Assembly (NCBI RefSeq): GCF_001276715.1
Contig: NZ_LIUQ01000005.1
Span: forward strand, 62,001 to 126,000
Direction: 5' to 3'
Source: Planktothricoides sp. SR001
GTDB taxonomy: Bacteria > Cyanobacteriota > Cyanobacteriia > Cyanobacteriales > Laspinemataceae
DNA length: 64,000 nucleotides
The first letter of the stretch is position 1; every line of letters begins with the position of its first letter. A model generated the notes under the pieces. It was not told the origin of the DNA and did no database searches. It was given only the letters and a program-made list of their open reading frames with translations. The position numbers were made by a program, and so were the translations under genes. This document shows, in pieces, positions 33,851-42,982 of the stretch.

Positions 33851-35296
33851 ATGGCTACTGTCATCCAAGCACGTCCAAGACAATTTGTTAATACACCAGC
33901 GGTTGAACGCCTTGCCAAGCGAACCCTGAGATATTTAAACTCCGGCTTTTCCATCCACCTACGCGGCCCAGCGGGGACGGGTAAAACTACTCTGGCGCTG
34001 CATTTAGCCAACTTAGTAGGGCGTCCCATGATGATCATTTTTGGCGATCGCGAGTTAAACTATTCGGATTTAATTGGCAATAAAAATGGTTATAATCGCC
34101 GAAAAGTGGTGGATAATTTTATTCATAGCGTGGTCAAGATTGAAGATGAATTAACACAAAATTGGAATGAGGAGCGGTTGACTTTAGCCTGTAAAGAAGG
34201 GTTTACTTTAGTTTATGACGAATTTAACCGATCTCGCCCGGAAGTGAATAATGTTTTTCTCTCGGCATTAGAAGAAAAACTGTTAATTTTGCCTTCGGGG
34301 GAAGGGCAATCAGAATATATTCGGGTTAATCCCCATTTTCGGGCAATTTTTACCTCTAACCCCGAAGAATCTTGCGGAGTGCATGGCACTCAAGACGCGC
34401 TATTAGACCGATTGGTGACGATTAATATGCCTGATCCGGATGATCAGACCCAACAAGCAATTTTGGTACAAAAAACCAAGATCGATCCGGAGTCTGCCCT
34501 GCGAATTGTGCAAATTGTCAAAGCATTTCGGGACACGGTGAAACAAAGTCTCCCGGAAACATCTCATCACGCAAAAAGGGCTAAACATTCTTCGCCTTTA
34601 CGTTCTTGTTTGATGATTGCAAAAGTCAGCAAAGAACATAATCTGATGGTGCAGGAAAATAACCCGGATTTTCGAGAGGTTTGTACTGATGTGCTGCTGT
34701 CACGGACTAATTTAGAGTGGGCAAAAGCCCAGGCAATTTTGGATCAGTTTTTCGAGTCTCGAATTACCCCGGTTTCTCTAGCCAAAGTTAATAATTTGCC
34801 CCTGAGAGATGGCTTGCCTAATCAGCGAGTTGAGAACCCGTCAACAACGCCAAACCCGGCTGAGGTGAATCCCTCAGAACCTTTAATTGTTGAAGCACCG
34901 AATTATGATGAGAATGGTCATAAATTACACATTTCCCTGGGTTCGGAAAGTTTTAAAAATGGCAAAGCACTGCTGAATGGAAAGTCCAATTCCCCGCAGT
35001 CAGAAAATTCCGCTTTCGGCAAGCGATCGCTTGCCGAAACAGGATTAAATCCTGCACAAGCCGCACAAGCTGCACAAGCTGCACAAGCTGCACAAGCTGC
35101 ACAAGCTGAACAAGCTGAACAAAAAGTCTATCACTATTTGCAGAAATCTGAAGGAATGCGCGTTTCGCAAATTTCTCAAGCCCTGGGATTGAATCGATTT
35201 CAAACTATTGATGCCCTGCGATCGCTGCTGAAAAAGGGTCTGCTCATTCAACGAGACGATCGCCTCTATGTTGCTTCACAGGATAAATTATCTTAA
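33851..35296 (+). CDS. gvpN: Gas vesicle AAA ATPase GvpN with C-terminal extension
   Basis: A 481-residue protein. Residues 1-300 are the GvpN MoxR-like ATPase that assists vesicle assembly: Walker [21 protein letters not shown] near 38, Walker [18 protein letters not shown] near 118, and sensor [27 protein letters not shown] Pro/Asn/Ser-rich stretch and an (A-Q-A)n run encoded by 9-bp tandem repeats lead to residues 425-478, a winged-helix-like module ([20 protein letters not shown]) matching the GvpC tail. Family members I know end near 270-380 residues. gvpJ starts 2 nt after the stop. Confidence 0.93.
   Translation: MATVIQARPRQFVNTPAVERLAKRTLRYLNSGFSIHLRGPAGTGKTTLALHLANLVGRPMMIIFGDRELNYSDLIGNKNGYNRRKVVDNFIHSVVKIEDELTQNWNEERLTLACKEGFTLVYDEFNRSRPEVNNVFLSALEEKLLILPSGEGQSEYIRVNPHFRAIFTSNPEESCGVHGTQDALLDRLVTINMPDPDDQTQQAILVQKTKIDPESALRIVQIVKAFRDTVKQSLPETSHHAKRAKHSSPLRSCLMIAKVSKEHNLMVQENNPDFREVCTDVLLSRTNLEWAKAQAILDQFFESRITPVSLAKVNNLPLRDGLPNQRVENPSTTPNPAEVNPSEPLIVEAPNYDENGHKLHISLGSESFKNGKALLNGKSNSPQSENSAFGKRSLAETGLNPAQAAQAAQAAQAAQAAQAEQAEQKVYHYLQKSEGMRVSQISQALGLNRFQTIDALRSLLKKGLLIQRDDRLYVASQDKLS
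35054..35116. repeat. 9-bp tandem repeat inside gvpN
   Basis: Six copies of GCACAAGC(C/T) starting at 35054, then two GAACAAGCT/GAACAAAAA variants, encode repeated Ala-Gln-Ala. Because the unit is 9 bp, changes in copy number would alter linker length without changing the frame. Confidence 0.93.
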
Positions 35297-35298
35297 CG

Positions 35299-35553
35299 AT
35301 GACACAAAGTTCTATTAACAGTCCAAAACGCGATCAAATTACCACATCAACCCCCGGAAGTACCTTGGCAGATATTCTCGAACGGGTGTTAGATAAAGGA
35401 ATTGTGATTGCTGGTGATATTTCCGTATCTGTGGGTTCAACGGAATTGCTAACGAGTCGGATCCGTTTGTTAATTGCTTCCGTGGATAAAGCCAAAGAAA
35501 TTGGGATTAACTGGTGGGAAAGCGATCCTTATTTACAGCGTTTTTCAAATTAG
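35299..35553 (+). pseudogene. gvpJ: Gas vesicle protein GvpJ, 5' part, truncated by an IS630-type insertion
   Basis: The frame begins MTQSSINSPKRDQI and carries the GvpA/J core (LADILERVLDKGIVIAGDIS, then RIRLLIASVDKAKEIGINWW and ESDPYL). At ESDPYL the insertion sequence begins (35536), so the last codons QRFSN and the stop come from its terminal repeat. Beyond the element (36558) the frame resumes as SSQAVSLIESNQRLL, as expected of full GvpJ. The 84-residue product keeps the conserved vesicle domain but loses the C-terminal extension. Confidence 0.9.
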
Positions 35554-36557
35554 TGAACCACAATCATGTATAATATAATGAATTTTTAAGCTCCCTATCT
35601 ATTTCTGATCATGCCAGCCGCATATTCTACCGATTTACGCAGTCGATTCCGAGATGCTTACCAAAATCAATTAGGGTCTCAACGTGAGATGGCGAGGAGA
35701 TTTGACGTAAGTTTAACTTTTGTGAGAAATTTATTACGACACTATAGAATAACCGGAACAATCACCCCCAAACAATATACTAGGGGTCGTTCACCCAAAA
35801 TCCCTGAGTATATCGGGGATTTAATATTATCAAAAATTGAGAAACAACGAGATATACTGATTAAAGAGTTGTGCGATTATGTGGAGTAAAAAACAGGAAT
35901 TAAAGTTAGTCAATCTACCATGTATCGGTTCTTAATAAAAAATCGCTTAACTCGCAAAAAAAAGTCTTTACGCCTCGGATCAAGAAAGAGGCGATATTCA
36001 ATAGGACTGTTATGATTATCGAAAATGGCTAGACAAGCAAGATAGATATTAATAATATGGTATTTGTGGATGAATCGGCAGTAAATTTAGGGATGACTCG
36101 TTTGTATGGACGAGGAAAAATTGGGGACTGGGTGGTTGAACTATGTCCAAGAAATAAAGGGAAAAATATTAGCGTAATCGGTGCAGTAAGTGAAGAAATG
36201 GTTTAATTGCTTCAATGACTATAGAAAGGAGTACAGATTCGGCAGTGTTTCAAACATATTTTGAGTCAGTATTAGTGCCTAATTTATTGCCAGGAGCGTT
36301 GGTGTTAATGGATAATTGTTTATGAAAATGTCAAAGTCAGAAAAGCTATAGAATTGGCGAGAAGCTTGTATTTTTACCTATTCTCCAGATTTATCCCCGA
36401 TAGAATTATGTTGGTCTTTAAAGAATTTCTTCGTTCTAGTAAAGCTAGAACTAAAGAAGCTTTAGATATAGCAATTAATGAAGCTTTCAGTAAAATTACG
36501 GAATCTGATGTTTTTAATTGGTTTGAGCATTGTGGTTTATTCATTTGAAAACCGCTG
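35536..36557 (+). mobile_element. IS630-family insertion sequence
   Basis: A 1022-bp element. The terminal arms CAGCG(T/G)TTTTCAAAT..AACCACAAT (35536-35564 and the complement of 36529-36557) match at 25 of 29 positions. The sequence is flanked by TA on both sides (35534-35535, 36558-36559), the usual IS630 target duplication. It contains a broken transposase and interrupts gvpJ. Confidence 0.9.
35611..36548 (+). pseudogene. IS630-family transposase, several stops and frameshifts
   Basis: The N-terminal helix-turn-helix region is intact (TDLRSRFRDAYQNQLGSQRE, then RRFDVSLTFVRNLLRHYRITG). The frame then breaks after ELCDYVE at 35889, and later pieces appear in other frames, ending YSPDLSPIELCWSL and a C-terminal helix WFEHCGLFI. 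The last DDE acid (E of SPIE) is visible. The transposase is inactive. Confidence 0.9.
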
Positions 36558-36690
36558 TAAGTAGCCAAGCGGTTTCTTTGATAGAATCCAATCAAAGGTT
36601 ACTCTAACAAGTGAAGAATTTGCAAGAAGAAGTGCAAAGTTTGAAGGCGATCGCGGCTATAGTTAATTCAAAGGTGCGATTCGTTGGAGC
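36558..36690 (+). pseudogene. gvpJ: gvpJ continuation between the two insertion sequences
   Basis: Joining the codons before 35536 to the sequence after 36559 restores ESDPYL-SSQAVSLIESNQRLL, then a TAA, then QVKNLQEEVQSLKAIAA, a coiled-coil-like tail expected of GvpJ. The TAA inside is an additional nonsense mutation. The IS66 element enters after GTTGGAGC at 36690. The sequence after that element (38411 onward) keeps the frame only briefly. Confidence 0.75.
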
Positions 36691-38402
36691 GTAAGGATTC
36701 AGGTCAGGGGCTTGACAGGAGGGGATTTTGGGGTAAAGTGTTGATATGAATCTAGATAATGTGCCACAGCTACCAGACAGGAAAACTCTTGAACAGTTGC
36801 CCCAGAGACAACTGGTAGATATGCTATTGGCACAGCAAAAAGTAATAGAGGGGTTGATCGAAGAAGTTAAACGCCTTAAAACCTCTCTAGGGCTAGACAG
36901 TAAGACATCATCGAAGCCTCCCTCTACAGACGTTCTCAAGAAATCCGAAAAACCCAAAAAACAATCCAACGCAGAAACCAACCCAGAGCCAAAACGTTTT
37001 CCGGGGGGGCAACCAGGCCATAAAGGTTCGACTCGGAAAGGATTTAATAGAATTGACCGCATAGAGGAACTGATTCCACAGCATTGTCACCACTGTGGCA
37101 GCAATAGTTTTGCGGACGAGCCAGTAGGGGTCAAAGTTCAACAAGTGGCTCAACTGGTAGAGCGCCCCATCGAAGTAGTCGAGTATCGTCAGAGATGGTG
37201 TCGATGCAATAGCTGTGGGCAAGAAAGTGCTGGAGCATGGCCGACGAGGGTTATTCCCGGTCAAGACTTGGATGCCGGTTTACAAGCATTACTCGGATGG
37301 CTCGGTTGCTATGGACAGATGTCCTATGAAAAACAAGCCGAACTGGTGCGAGAACTGGGTCAAATCGAGGTGGGCGTAGGAACTCTGGTTAAAACCAACG
37401 AGCGAATTGCCACCACAATCACCAATGCGGTCAATGAACTCGTGGAAGCGCTACCACAGCAGTCATACCTCCATGTCGATGAAACCCCCTGGATCGTTAA
37501 AGGGGTTAAAGAGTGGTTATGGGTAGCTACCAATCCGCATTTTTGTCTGTTTCATGCAGCCGATACCCGAGGCCGAGTCGAACTGGAAACCAAATAGCGG
37601 GAAACACTTCGACGGCGTACTGGTGAGTGATGATTTCAAGGTGTATAACGGGTATCCGGTGGCGGCTCAACAGAAATGTCTGGCACATCTGAGACGCCAT
37701 ATCCAGAAATTGATTAAATTTGGCAGTCCGGTTCAAGTCACCATTGGGGAGACAAACATTCCTTGGTAGATGAGGCATTTCGGCAGCATCATCAGTGGCG
37801 CGAACATGGGGATAATTCTTCATACCAGACCTGGGCGACGCAGTTTCGGTATCGGGTGGAGGTAGCGCTCAAAGAATGGTTCCCCAAAGCGGGTTACGAG
37901 GCGGGAAAGTTGCTGCGGAATTTAAAAGAAAAAGCCGAACAATGGTGGTACTTCCTAGAACACCCCGAAGTTCCTCCAGATAATAATCTAGCAGAAAGAG
38001 CTTTACGATTAGCGGTGACTAAACGTAAAGTTAGTGGGGGTTCTCGCTCTATGGAAAGATTTGAGAACACAGCTAAATTATTGAGTGTGGCTCAAACCTG
38101 TCGATTTCAGGGACGCTCACTGATGCAGTTTTTCCAAGAAGCACTTTCGGCTGATGCTCACTCAGGATTACCTCACCCCACGCTCATTTCTCCGGTGCCG
38201 ACGTAGGTTATCCGGGGTATGAATGTTATTTAACACTCGTCCATGAAGCTAAGTTTTTATCCTGATTGTCCCGATGATAACTTCGGGTTGTTTTCGTTTG
38301 ACTTAATTAATTGATAACGGTAGAGAACCCTAATTTTTCATCTCTGCTGACCCTCGCTCGCTCTGTCTCATAGACGACGCATTTTTTGACCTGAATCCTT
38401 AC
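36691..38402 (+). mobile_element. IS66-family insertion sequence with 8-bp target duplication
   Basis: A 1712-bp element with terminal repeats GTAAGGATTCAGGTCA at 36691-36706 and its exact complement at 38387-38402. The flanking 8-bp duplication GTTGGAGC occurs at 36683-36690 and 38403-38410, as is typical of IS66. Perfect ends and duplication indicate a fairly recent insertion, although its transposase gene has since been broken. Accessory TnpA/TnpB genes are absent; only the tnpC-type gene is present. Confidence 0.95.
36746..38206 (+). pseudogene. IS66-family transposase (TnpC type), two frameshifts
   Basis: The first 283 codons contain a leucine-zipper-like start, a zinc finger (CHHCGSN.., CRCNSCGQ) and the first catalytic Asp (YLHVDETPW). 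The frame is lost near 37590; the second Asp (GVLVSDDFKVYNG) is in a frame starting near 37560, and the final Glu (DNNLAERALR) is in a third frame from 37763. All three DDE residues survive but not in one polypeptide. Confidence 0.93.
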
Positions 38403-38429
38403 GTTGGAGCAATCCACTTTTGTCATCGA

Positions 38430-38980
38430 CATCGACATCAGCCCCACGGAACGGAATAGCTATCAATCTTGTGAAGCGAGCTCTCCCGAAGCCGATAAGA
38501 CCTAAGCAGATGGTCAAAAAAGTCGGCATCTGAGTCAATTGCTCATGGATAGAGTTATGGGAACCATCGTCTTGAATCCTCCTAATAACTAAGTGGCGAA
38601 ACTGCTTGATACGCCGCGCACAAAAAGTGACTGGAGAAATCCTAGGAATTCACTAGGAAAAAGACGGAGAAATAATTGATTCATCCGTTACGAAGTCCCA
38701 AAAGTATCCGGATAGATGGACAGCCTAAAAGCAAAATAACCTTCTCTTGGCGACGAAGTAACCCCACGTTGGCTCTCCAGCAATGGAGTATTGATTTAAG
38801 TGTAAGAATAGCCTTCGTGGGGGTAGGTTAAATCTGAAGGTTATGCCGAACAGGAAGACTAACAGCTTTCTGATTAGGATGTGAGATTAAAGCAAGGCGC
38901 TGCTAGGAGCGGCTGGGCTGTGAAAGTGGCACGTTCCGTTCTGAATGGGAGGTAGGGGAAGCGATTCCCCTATCGACCCT
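38430..38980 (+). ncRNA. ORF-less group II intron-like sequence, copy 2
   Basis: The 3' part is clear: domain V at 38906-38941 (GAGCGG pairing with CCGTTC; upper stem with a GAAA tetraloop) differs from copy 1 at one base in 36, and domain VI (GGTAGGGGAAG with CCCCTATC) follows. Upstream about 450 nt are rich in short stems (for example AAGTCGGCATCTGAGTCAAT and GAGTTATGGGAACCAT, typical of domain I), but no GTGCG start is certain, so the left boundary is a guess. No reverse transcriptase ORF lies in domain IV. It runs directly into an IS1-type transposase fragment. Confidence 0.6.
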
Positions 38981-38984
38981 ACCT

Positions 38985-39172
38985 ATAAATGAATCGTGTT
39001 GAAGGGGAAAATACAAGATTAAGACATTACTTAGATCGATTACATAGAGATCGATTACATAGAAAAAATTTTTGTTATTCTAAGTTATTCTAAATCTCGC
39101 TTAATGTTGAAACTATCAGTAAGATTAGTTATTTATTATGTAAGGCATAAAACTGTACCTATTCCATTGACT
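38985..39172 (+). pseudogene. IS1-like transposase C-terminal fragment
   Basis: The frame MNRVEGENTRLRHYLDRLHR then NFCYSK and, after a small duplication, SRLMLKLSVRLVIYYVRH fits the end of cyanobacterial IS1-type transposases (pattern VE.EN.RLRHYL.RLHR.....YSKS). Two short internal duplications (GATCGATTACATAG and TTATTCTAAG) break the frame. The 5' two-thirds of the gene is not in the window. It immediately follows the intron-like element, which may have inserted into it. Confidence 0.7.
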
Positions 39173-39489
39173 AACTCTGGCGAGCCACTGGAAACCCTGT
39201 CTCCATAGCATACCAACAATGTGCAACGCCTAATTTTTTAAGTTTTTTTAATGTTTAAGGATCAATTCCTAACCCCTAGCAGGATTAATGCCGGATCAAT
39301 CATCGGCATTTTGGCGATGACCGTTGAACCTAGAAAAAGCGAGGGATATGAAATGCCATCACCGATGGATGAGACCGATGAATGAAGCGGGGAGAGACAT
39401 TCAACCATTGGACAATCGACTCGACTTTTTCCGAATTTTTCCGATTTTTTATAACTTTTTATAACTTTTTATAACTTTTTATGACTTTT
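39173..39489. other. Non-coding region with an AT-rich tandem repeat
   Basis: No ORF. At 39446-39490 TTTTTATAAC is repeated about four times just past the stop of the 107-residue gene, where it could help end its transcript. The remainder has no feature I can name. Confidence 0.6.
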
Positions 39490-39813
39490 TTATCCGACTA
39501 ACACAGGTTGAGGTTGACGCCAGACTACTTTTTCTACTTGATCTGGGGAAATTTTCAGATCATCAAGCATCTGAAAAGCGCCTCTAACTAGACTGGCATT
39601 ATTGGTGGTGGCATAATTTTGAAATAATCTTAACTCTTCGTGCTGCGTCAACCCTCTAAGGTTCACGCTATAAGCCATTTCAATATCCACAAACTCGCCA
39701 AATTCGTCATAAACTTCCACAAACTCTTCAGGGTTTTCGCTATCCGTAGGAACTCCTTGGGGAAAGAGTTCTTGCAGTTCAGGATTTTTGTCGTTGAGAA
39801 TTAGGTAATACAT
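39490..39813 (-). CDS. Hypothetical 107-residue acidic protein
   Basis: No family is recognised. It begins MYYLILNDKNPELQELFPQG after a strong GGAGG ribosome site, which supports a real gene. It is acidic in the first half (NPEEFVEVYDEFGEFVDIE) and has a helical second half (HEELRLFQNYATTNNASLVR). The absence of stops and the good start contrast with the surrounding debris. Confidence 0.7.
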   Translation of the reverse strand: MYYLILNDKNPELQELFPQGVPTDSENPEEFVEVYDEFGEFVDIEMAYSVNLRGLTQHEELRLFQNYATTNNASLVRGAFQMLDDLKISPDQVEKVVWRQPQPVLVG

Positions 39814-40025
39814 TTTTAGCCTCCAGGGTTGAACCTCAAGTTTCAGCGATCGCTAATGACTTTGTATTACATCTGGTCACGAGTCAGGTCAGGACAGAAC
39901 TAGATATTTTAGTCTCTTTTCATCTCTTTTTTTGGAGATATCCTGAATCGGTCTATCAGAGCGACCTCAGACTCGGGTCTACTTCTGAATCACAGATGTT
40001 ATCATGCAGTCGAACAGATTGCCAA

Positions 40026-40661
40026 CTATTTTTGCCAACTCTTTGATCCAAACTGGCATCCAGCACCTGGGTGAGTGGCGTATGACTTTCTATTACTTTT
40101 AGGTATAGCGATGATCTCTGAGGATGTCTGGTGCTGGTGGACAGTTTCAGAATCGCACCTATGATCCGGGTCACATTGTTGCCACACTACAGAAAAGTGT
40201 TGGAATTTTTTGCTACTGATTGCTCCTAAGTACAGATTTCCGTCGTTCAGTTTGCCCGGTTGGAACCATCTATAAGTCCAATAGGGGCTGTAAATTTTGG
40301 CAGCGGGCGAATGGGAGAGGTCGGTAATGGTGTGAGATCGCCCACACTCATCAAAATATTTGTATTGGGGCGCTAACCATCCTTTTTTGTCCCGCTTGCC
40401 ATTGAACTTTTTGCAAACTAGCTGTTCTTTTTGTTGCCATTTTAGTTGCTGGATCATCTCCAGACGCGGAGAAGCTGTGTGGCGGCCACCGGCATTTTTT
40501 TCTGTAGTGCCGGAAAAGTCCAGTGTGAGTCGCTTTGGGCTGCCTGACGGCGGGGTTGCGAATCGGGGCATTAAGAAGCATCCGGCAACACAGCGACTTG
40601 CGCGACCTGGACAATCGCAGGATTTGTTCTGTGATGATTGCATCATAGCATTTCTTGCCAC
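40026..40661 (-). CDS. Hypothetical protein, possibly a degraded accessory gene
   Basis: A 211-residue open frame. The middle part looks coding: a basic linker (ASPRLEMIQQLKWQQKEQLV), GKRDKKGWLAPQYKYFDECG and SPAAKIYSPYWTYRWFQPGK. The pattern PYW.YRW...GK occurs in small cyanobacterial proteins of unknown function. The N-terminus is rich in Cys and Ser, and the last ~50 residues are low in coding character, so the true start and end are doubtful. Confidence 0.4.
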   Translation of the reverse strand: MARNAMMQSSQNKSCDCPGRASRCVAGCFLMPRFATPPSGSPKRLTLDFSGTTEKNAGGRHTASPRLEMIQQLKWQQKEQLVCKKFNGKRDKKGWLAPQYKYFDECGRSHTITDLSHSPAAKIYSPYWTYRWFQPGKLNDGNLYLGAISSKKFQHFSVVWQQCDPDHRCDSETVHQHQTSSEIIAIPKSNRKSYATHPGAGCQFGSKSWQK

Positions 40662-41201
40662 AGATAGCCAGAAATTTCCCGCGATCGCTGTTCATCATCC
40701 CAGACCAAAACCGCCTAAAAAAGCACCATTTTTGCGATTAATTAAATTTGCTTATTTATCAATAAAACGGGTATTTTATTAAAAATTGAAGTAGCAAGTT
40801 ACTCCCGATATTCCAACAATTTTAGATGCATAAATGGCGAACCTATAAGGGGTATGTGCGGGATTTTATCCCAACCAATACCTAACCATTCTTTGACTTA
40901 TCGCGGCTTTGAAACATGGGCTAGGGCGCCGTAGCTTTTCCTGCGAGTTTCTTAGTTCTATTCTCCGAATTGTTGTGATTTCCCTCGCTTTTGCAGAGGG
41001 CAGGAGTTTCTATGTCCGAATTTTCCGACAGCAAGGTTGACATGGCCGCATTCAAGGCTTGTGAATGCACAATTTTAGGCCAAAAAGAGTGTATTCCATT
41101 AATTCAACCATCACTTAATCTCGCGAAGTTGCGGTAATTCTAAAAACTGGGTTCCGAAAAATCACTATCAAAACAAGATTTTAGATTATTACAATTTTAC
41201 G
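40662..41201. other. Non-coding region
   Basis: About 540 nt without a convincing ORF or hairpin. It probably includes the promoter of the 96-residue ORF at 41202. Nothing else is recognised. Confidence 0.5.
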
Positions 41202-41492
41202 GTGAAAAAGTGGTGTGGCAGCCCAGAGGCGATTAAAGAGAAGCAGGAACAAGAAGAAAAAGACAAACTCATGCCGGAGATAAAAAGCCAAATGGGAGCA
41301 AAGCTATCAAAAGAAGATATGGCTCAAATTGAGGAAATTGTCCGAGGAAAAGCAAAAGAGACAAAAGTTAAAAATCCTACGTCTAACCAAGCCAAGAAGA
41401 AGTGGCAGCGGTTAATAAATTCTCGCGTCGCTGCGAAGTGCGTTGAAATGCTGTGGCAAGCTTTGGTGGATGAGATTTATCCCAAGGCATAG
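41202..41492 (+). CDS. Hypothetical 96-residue charged protein
   Basis: No family is recognised. Starting from a GTG at 41202, it is lysine- and glutamate-rich (EAIKEKQEQEEKDKLMPEIK, then AQIEEIVRGKAKETKVK), probably helical or coiled-coil, and ends in a more hydrophobic helix (VAAKCVEMLWQALVDEIYPK). The start lacks a clear ribosome site; the internal Met at codon 24 is an alternative. A very strong terminator directly downstream supports expression of something here. Confidence 0.5.
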   Translation: MKKWCGSPEAIKEKQEQEEKDKLMPEIKSQMGAKLSKEDMAQIEEIVRGKAKETKVKNPTSNQAKKKWQRLINSRVAAKCVEMLWQALVDEIYPKA

Positions 41493-41506
41493 TCTGCTAT
41501 TCTGAG

Positions 41507-41568
41507 AAAGAACGGATCCTTTTTTAAGGTGCTTGTCAGCCTAAACAGAGGATCCGTTCTTTTTTTTG
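41507..41568 (+). terminator. Strong rho-independent terminator
   Basis: AAAGAACGGATCCT (41507-41520) is perfectly complementary to AGGATCCGTTCTTT (41549-41562), 14 bp with a 28-nt loop, and is followed by a run of T. It lies 15 nt after the 96-residue ORF. The symmetrical A/T ends could make it work in both directions. Confidence 0.9.
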
Positions 41569-41579
41569 GTTTTTTGACC

Positions 41580-41880
41580 CTAAACAAACAAGACCGCAAA
41601 TAGATTGGGGGATGCTTGGTGGGATGCTTGGTGAGATGCTTGGTGGTTACGTGCAATAGCTTCGGTTAATTTGTTCATAAACCAAGCGCGATTGGGCAAG
41701 CAAGTCAGGGGATGGTGGAAAGCCATATATAAAAGTTCTTCTTGGGCTTTTTCCCGCTGGATAATTTCTTGTTTTAGCTGCTGCTGTGCCAGGTTGATTT
41801 GTCTATTTAAATCCAGGGATTCCTGAAGTTTATATTCGAGTTCAGCGGTTTTTGCTGCGAGTTTTTGTTCTATTTTTATA
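41580..41880 (-). pseudogene. Fragment of a GGDEF-domain signalling protein
   Basis: The minus strand reads LAAKTAELEYKLQESLDLNR, LAQQQLKQEIIQREKAQEEL, LYMAFHHPLTCLPNRAWFMN and LFAVLFV then TAG. This is the coiled-coil linker plus the first third of a GGDEF domain (normally ALHDPLTGLPNR..FAVLFLDLD). A GATGCTTGGT tandem repeat has been inserted before LFAVLF. The catalytic GGDEF motif and the sensor are missing. Confidence 0.8.
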
Positions 41881-41882
41881 GT

Positions 41883-42982
41883 TAGGCAATGGTTTTGTTA
41901 TTGTAAATATTTTAAGTTTAATTTATGCTTTAAAATTAAAATAATAAAATATCGCAGTAAAACATATTTTATGATAAAAATATTTACTTAGTAAATATTT
42001 TTATCTAATCAGCTATTTAATCTTATATAATAATAAAAAATACTGGGATATTGCCTTGGAGTTTTTTTTTATTTTTCACAAAGGACATAGCCAGACATTT
42101 CTGGCCTTTTGATATAAAATTAGATGAGTTTGCTTGGGTTGAATTAGAGGCGCTGGCAGGATTGATGGCTTGATAAAATATCCTGAAAAATTTGAGAATT
42201 TTACAGGCTATCATCAACGATTAAAATCTCTGCTTTCATAGGTTTTTTTATGGCTATAAATTGGGATAAATTGAATTTTCTTTTTTTAACGGTTAATCAA
42301 GGGAGCGCATCTAATGTTTTTAAGATTTTGGCACAACACTTGGCACAACAGTCAGAGCCAAGCGCCGCCACTATGTTGAATGATGGACATTCTAAACCGA
42401 TGGATGGCACTTAGAGGATTGGCGGTGCAAAGATGAAGAGACAGCGGTTTGAGATCCCGTGGGTGATGGCACCCAGCCCCAGATATCAGATTTCAATCTA
42501 GAAAATGCGGTGTAGGGGCGCTTCGGGAAGTAGGGGCGCTTCGGGAAGCACCCCATGAAAAAAATTTTAATTTGCAGATAGTTGGATCGCTAGATTTAAA
42601 TTTTAACGGTATCAGGCATTTCTGGGATCATCGGTCTAGATATCCCTCTAGAGCGGGGATTCTAAGCGGTGACGATCGCGGCTGCAATTCCTGCAATTTC
42701 TACTTTATGTGTTTATGTGGAATGGCGATCGCTTCCAGGGGACTGGAGTCGGCGAAAACCGATGCCGTTGCTCGGACTGTTGCGATCGCCCCTGACCAAT
42801 AGCCGAACCCCGCGAATGTTAACCCCCACATCTGTCAAAGATTTTTTCCTAGGCCAATGGGCTTTGAATAGTTTAATAAAAATATAGACATCCATAGACA
42901 GGCATTTGACAAATATTGAAAAATGTTATCCTACGGAGGTAGGTAGGTGATGAACAATGGAACGTCATAAAGAGAAAACAAG
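41883..42982. other. 1.1 kb of degenerate, AT-rich DNA
   Basis: There are only short ORFs without coding character. A direct repeat of GTAGGGGCGCTTCGGGAA lies near 42513-42548. Upstream of 42983 there is a GGAGGTAGGTAGGTG stretch that probably belongs to the left end of the IS200/IS605-type element. No other feature is supported. Confidence 0.5.

Noticed and set aside
31345-38985. Retron or composite-transposon interpretation of the inverted ~80-bp repeats
   Set aside because: There is no reverse transcriptase or transposase tied to both ends, and the repeated part folds as group II intron domains V and VI.
40351-40782. Other overlapping frames near 40.4-40.8 kb
   Set aside because: They overlap the better 40026-40661 frame and show no coding pattern; even the preferred frame is only moderately supported.
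42023-42217. Minus-strand 64-codon frame
   Set aside because: Lies in AT-rich non-coding DNA, with a low-complexity N-terminus and no domain or clear ribosome site.
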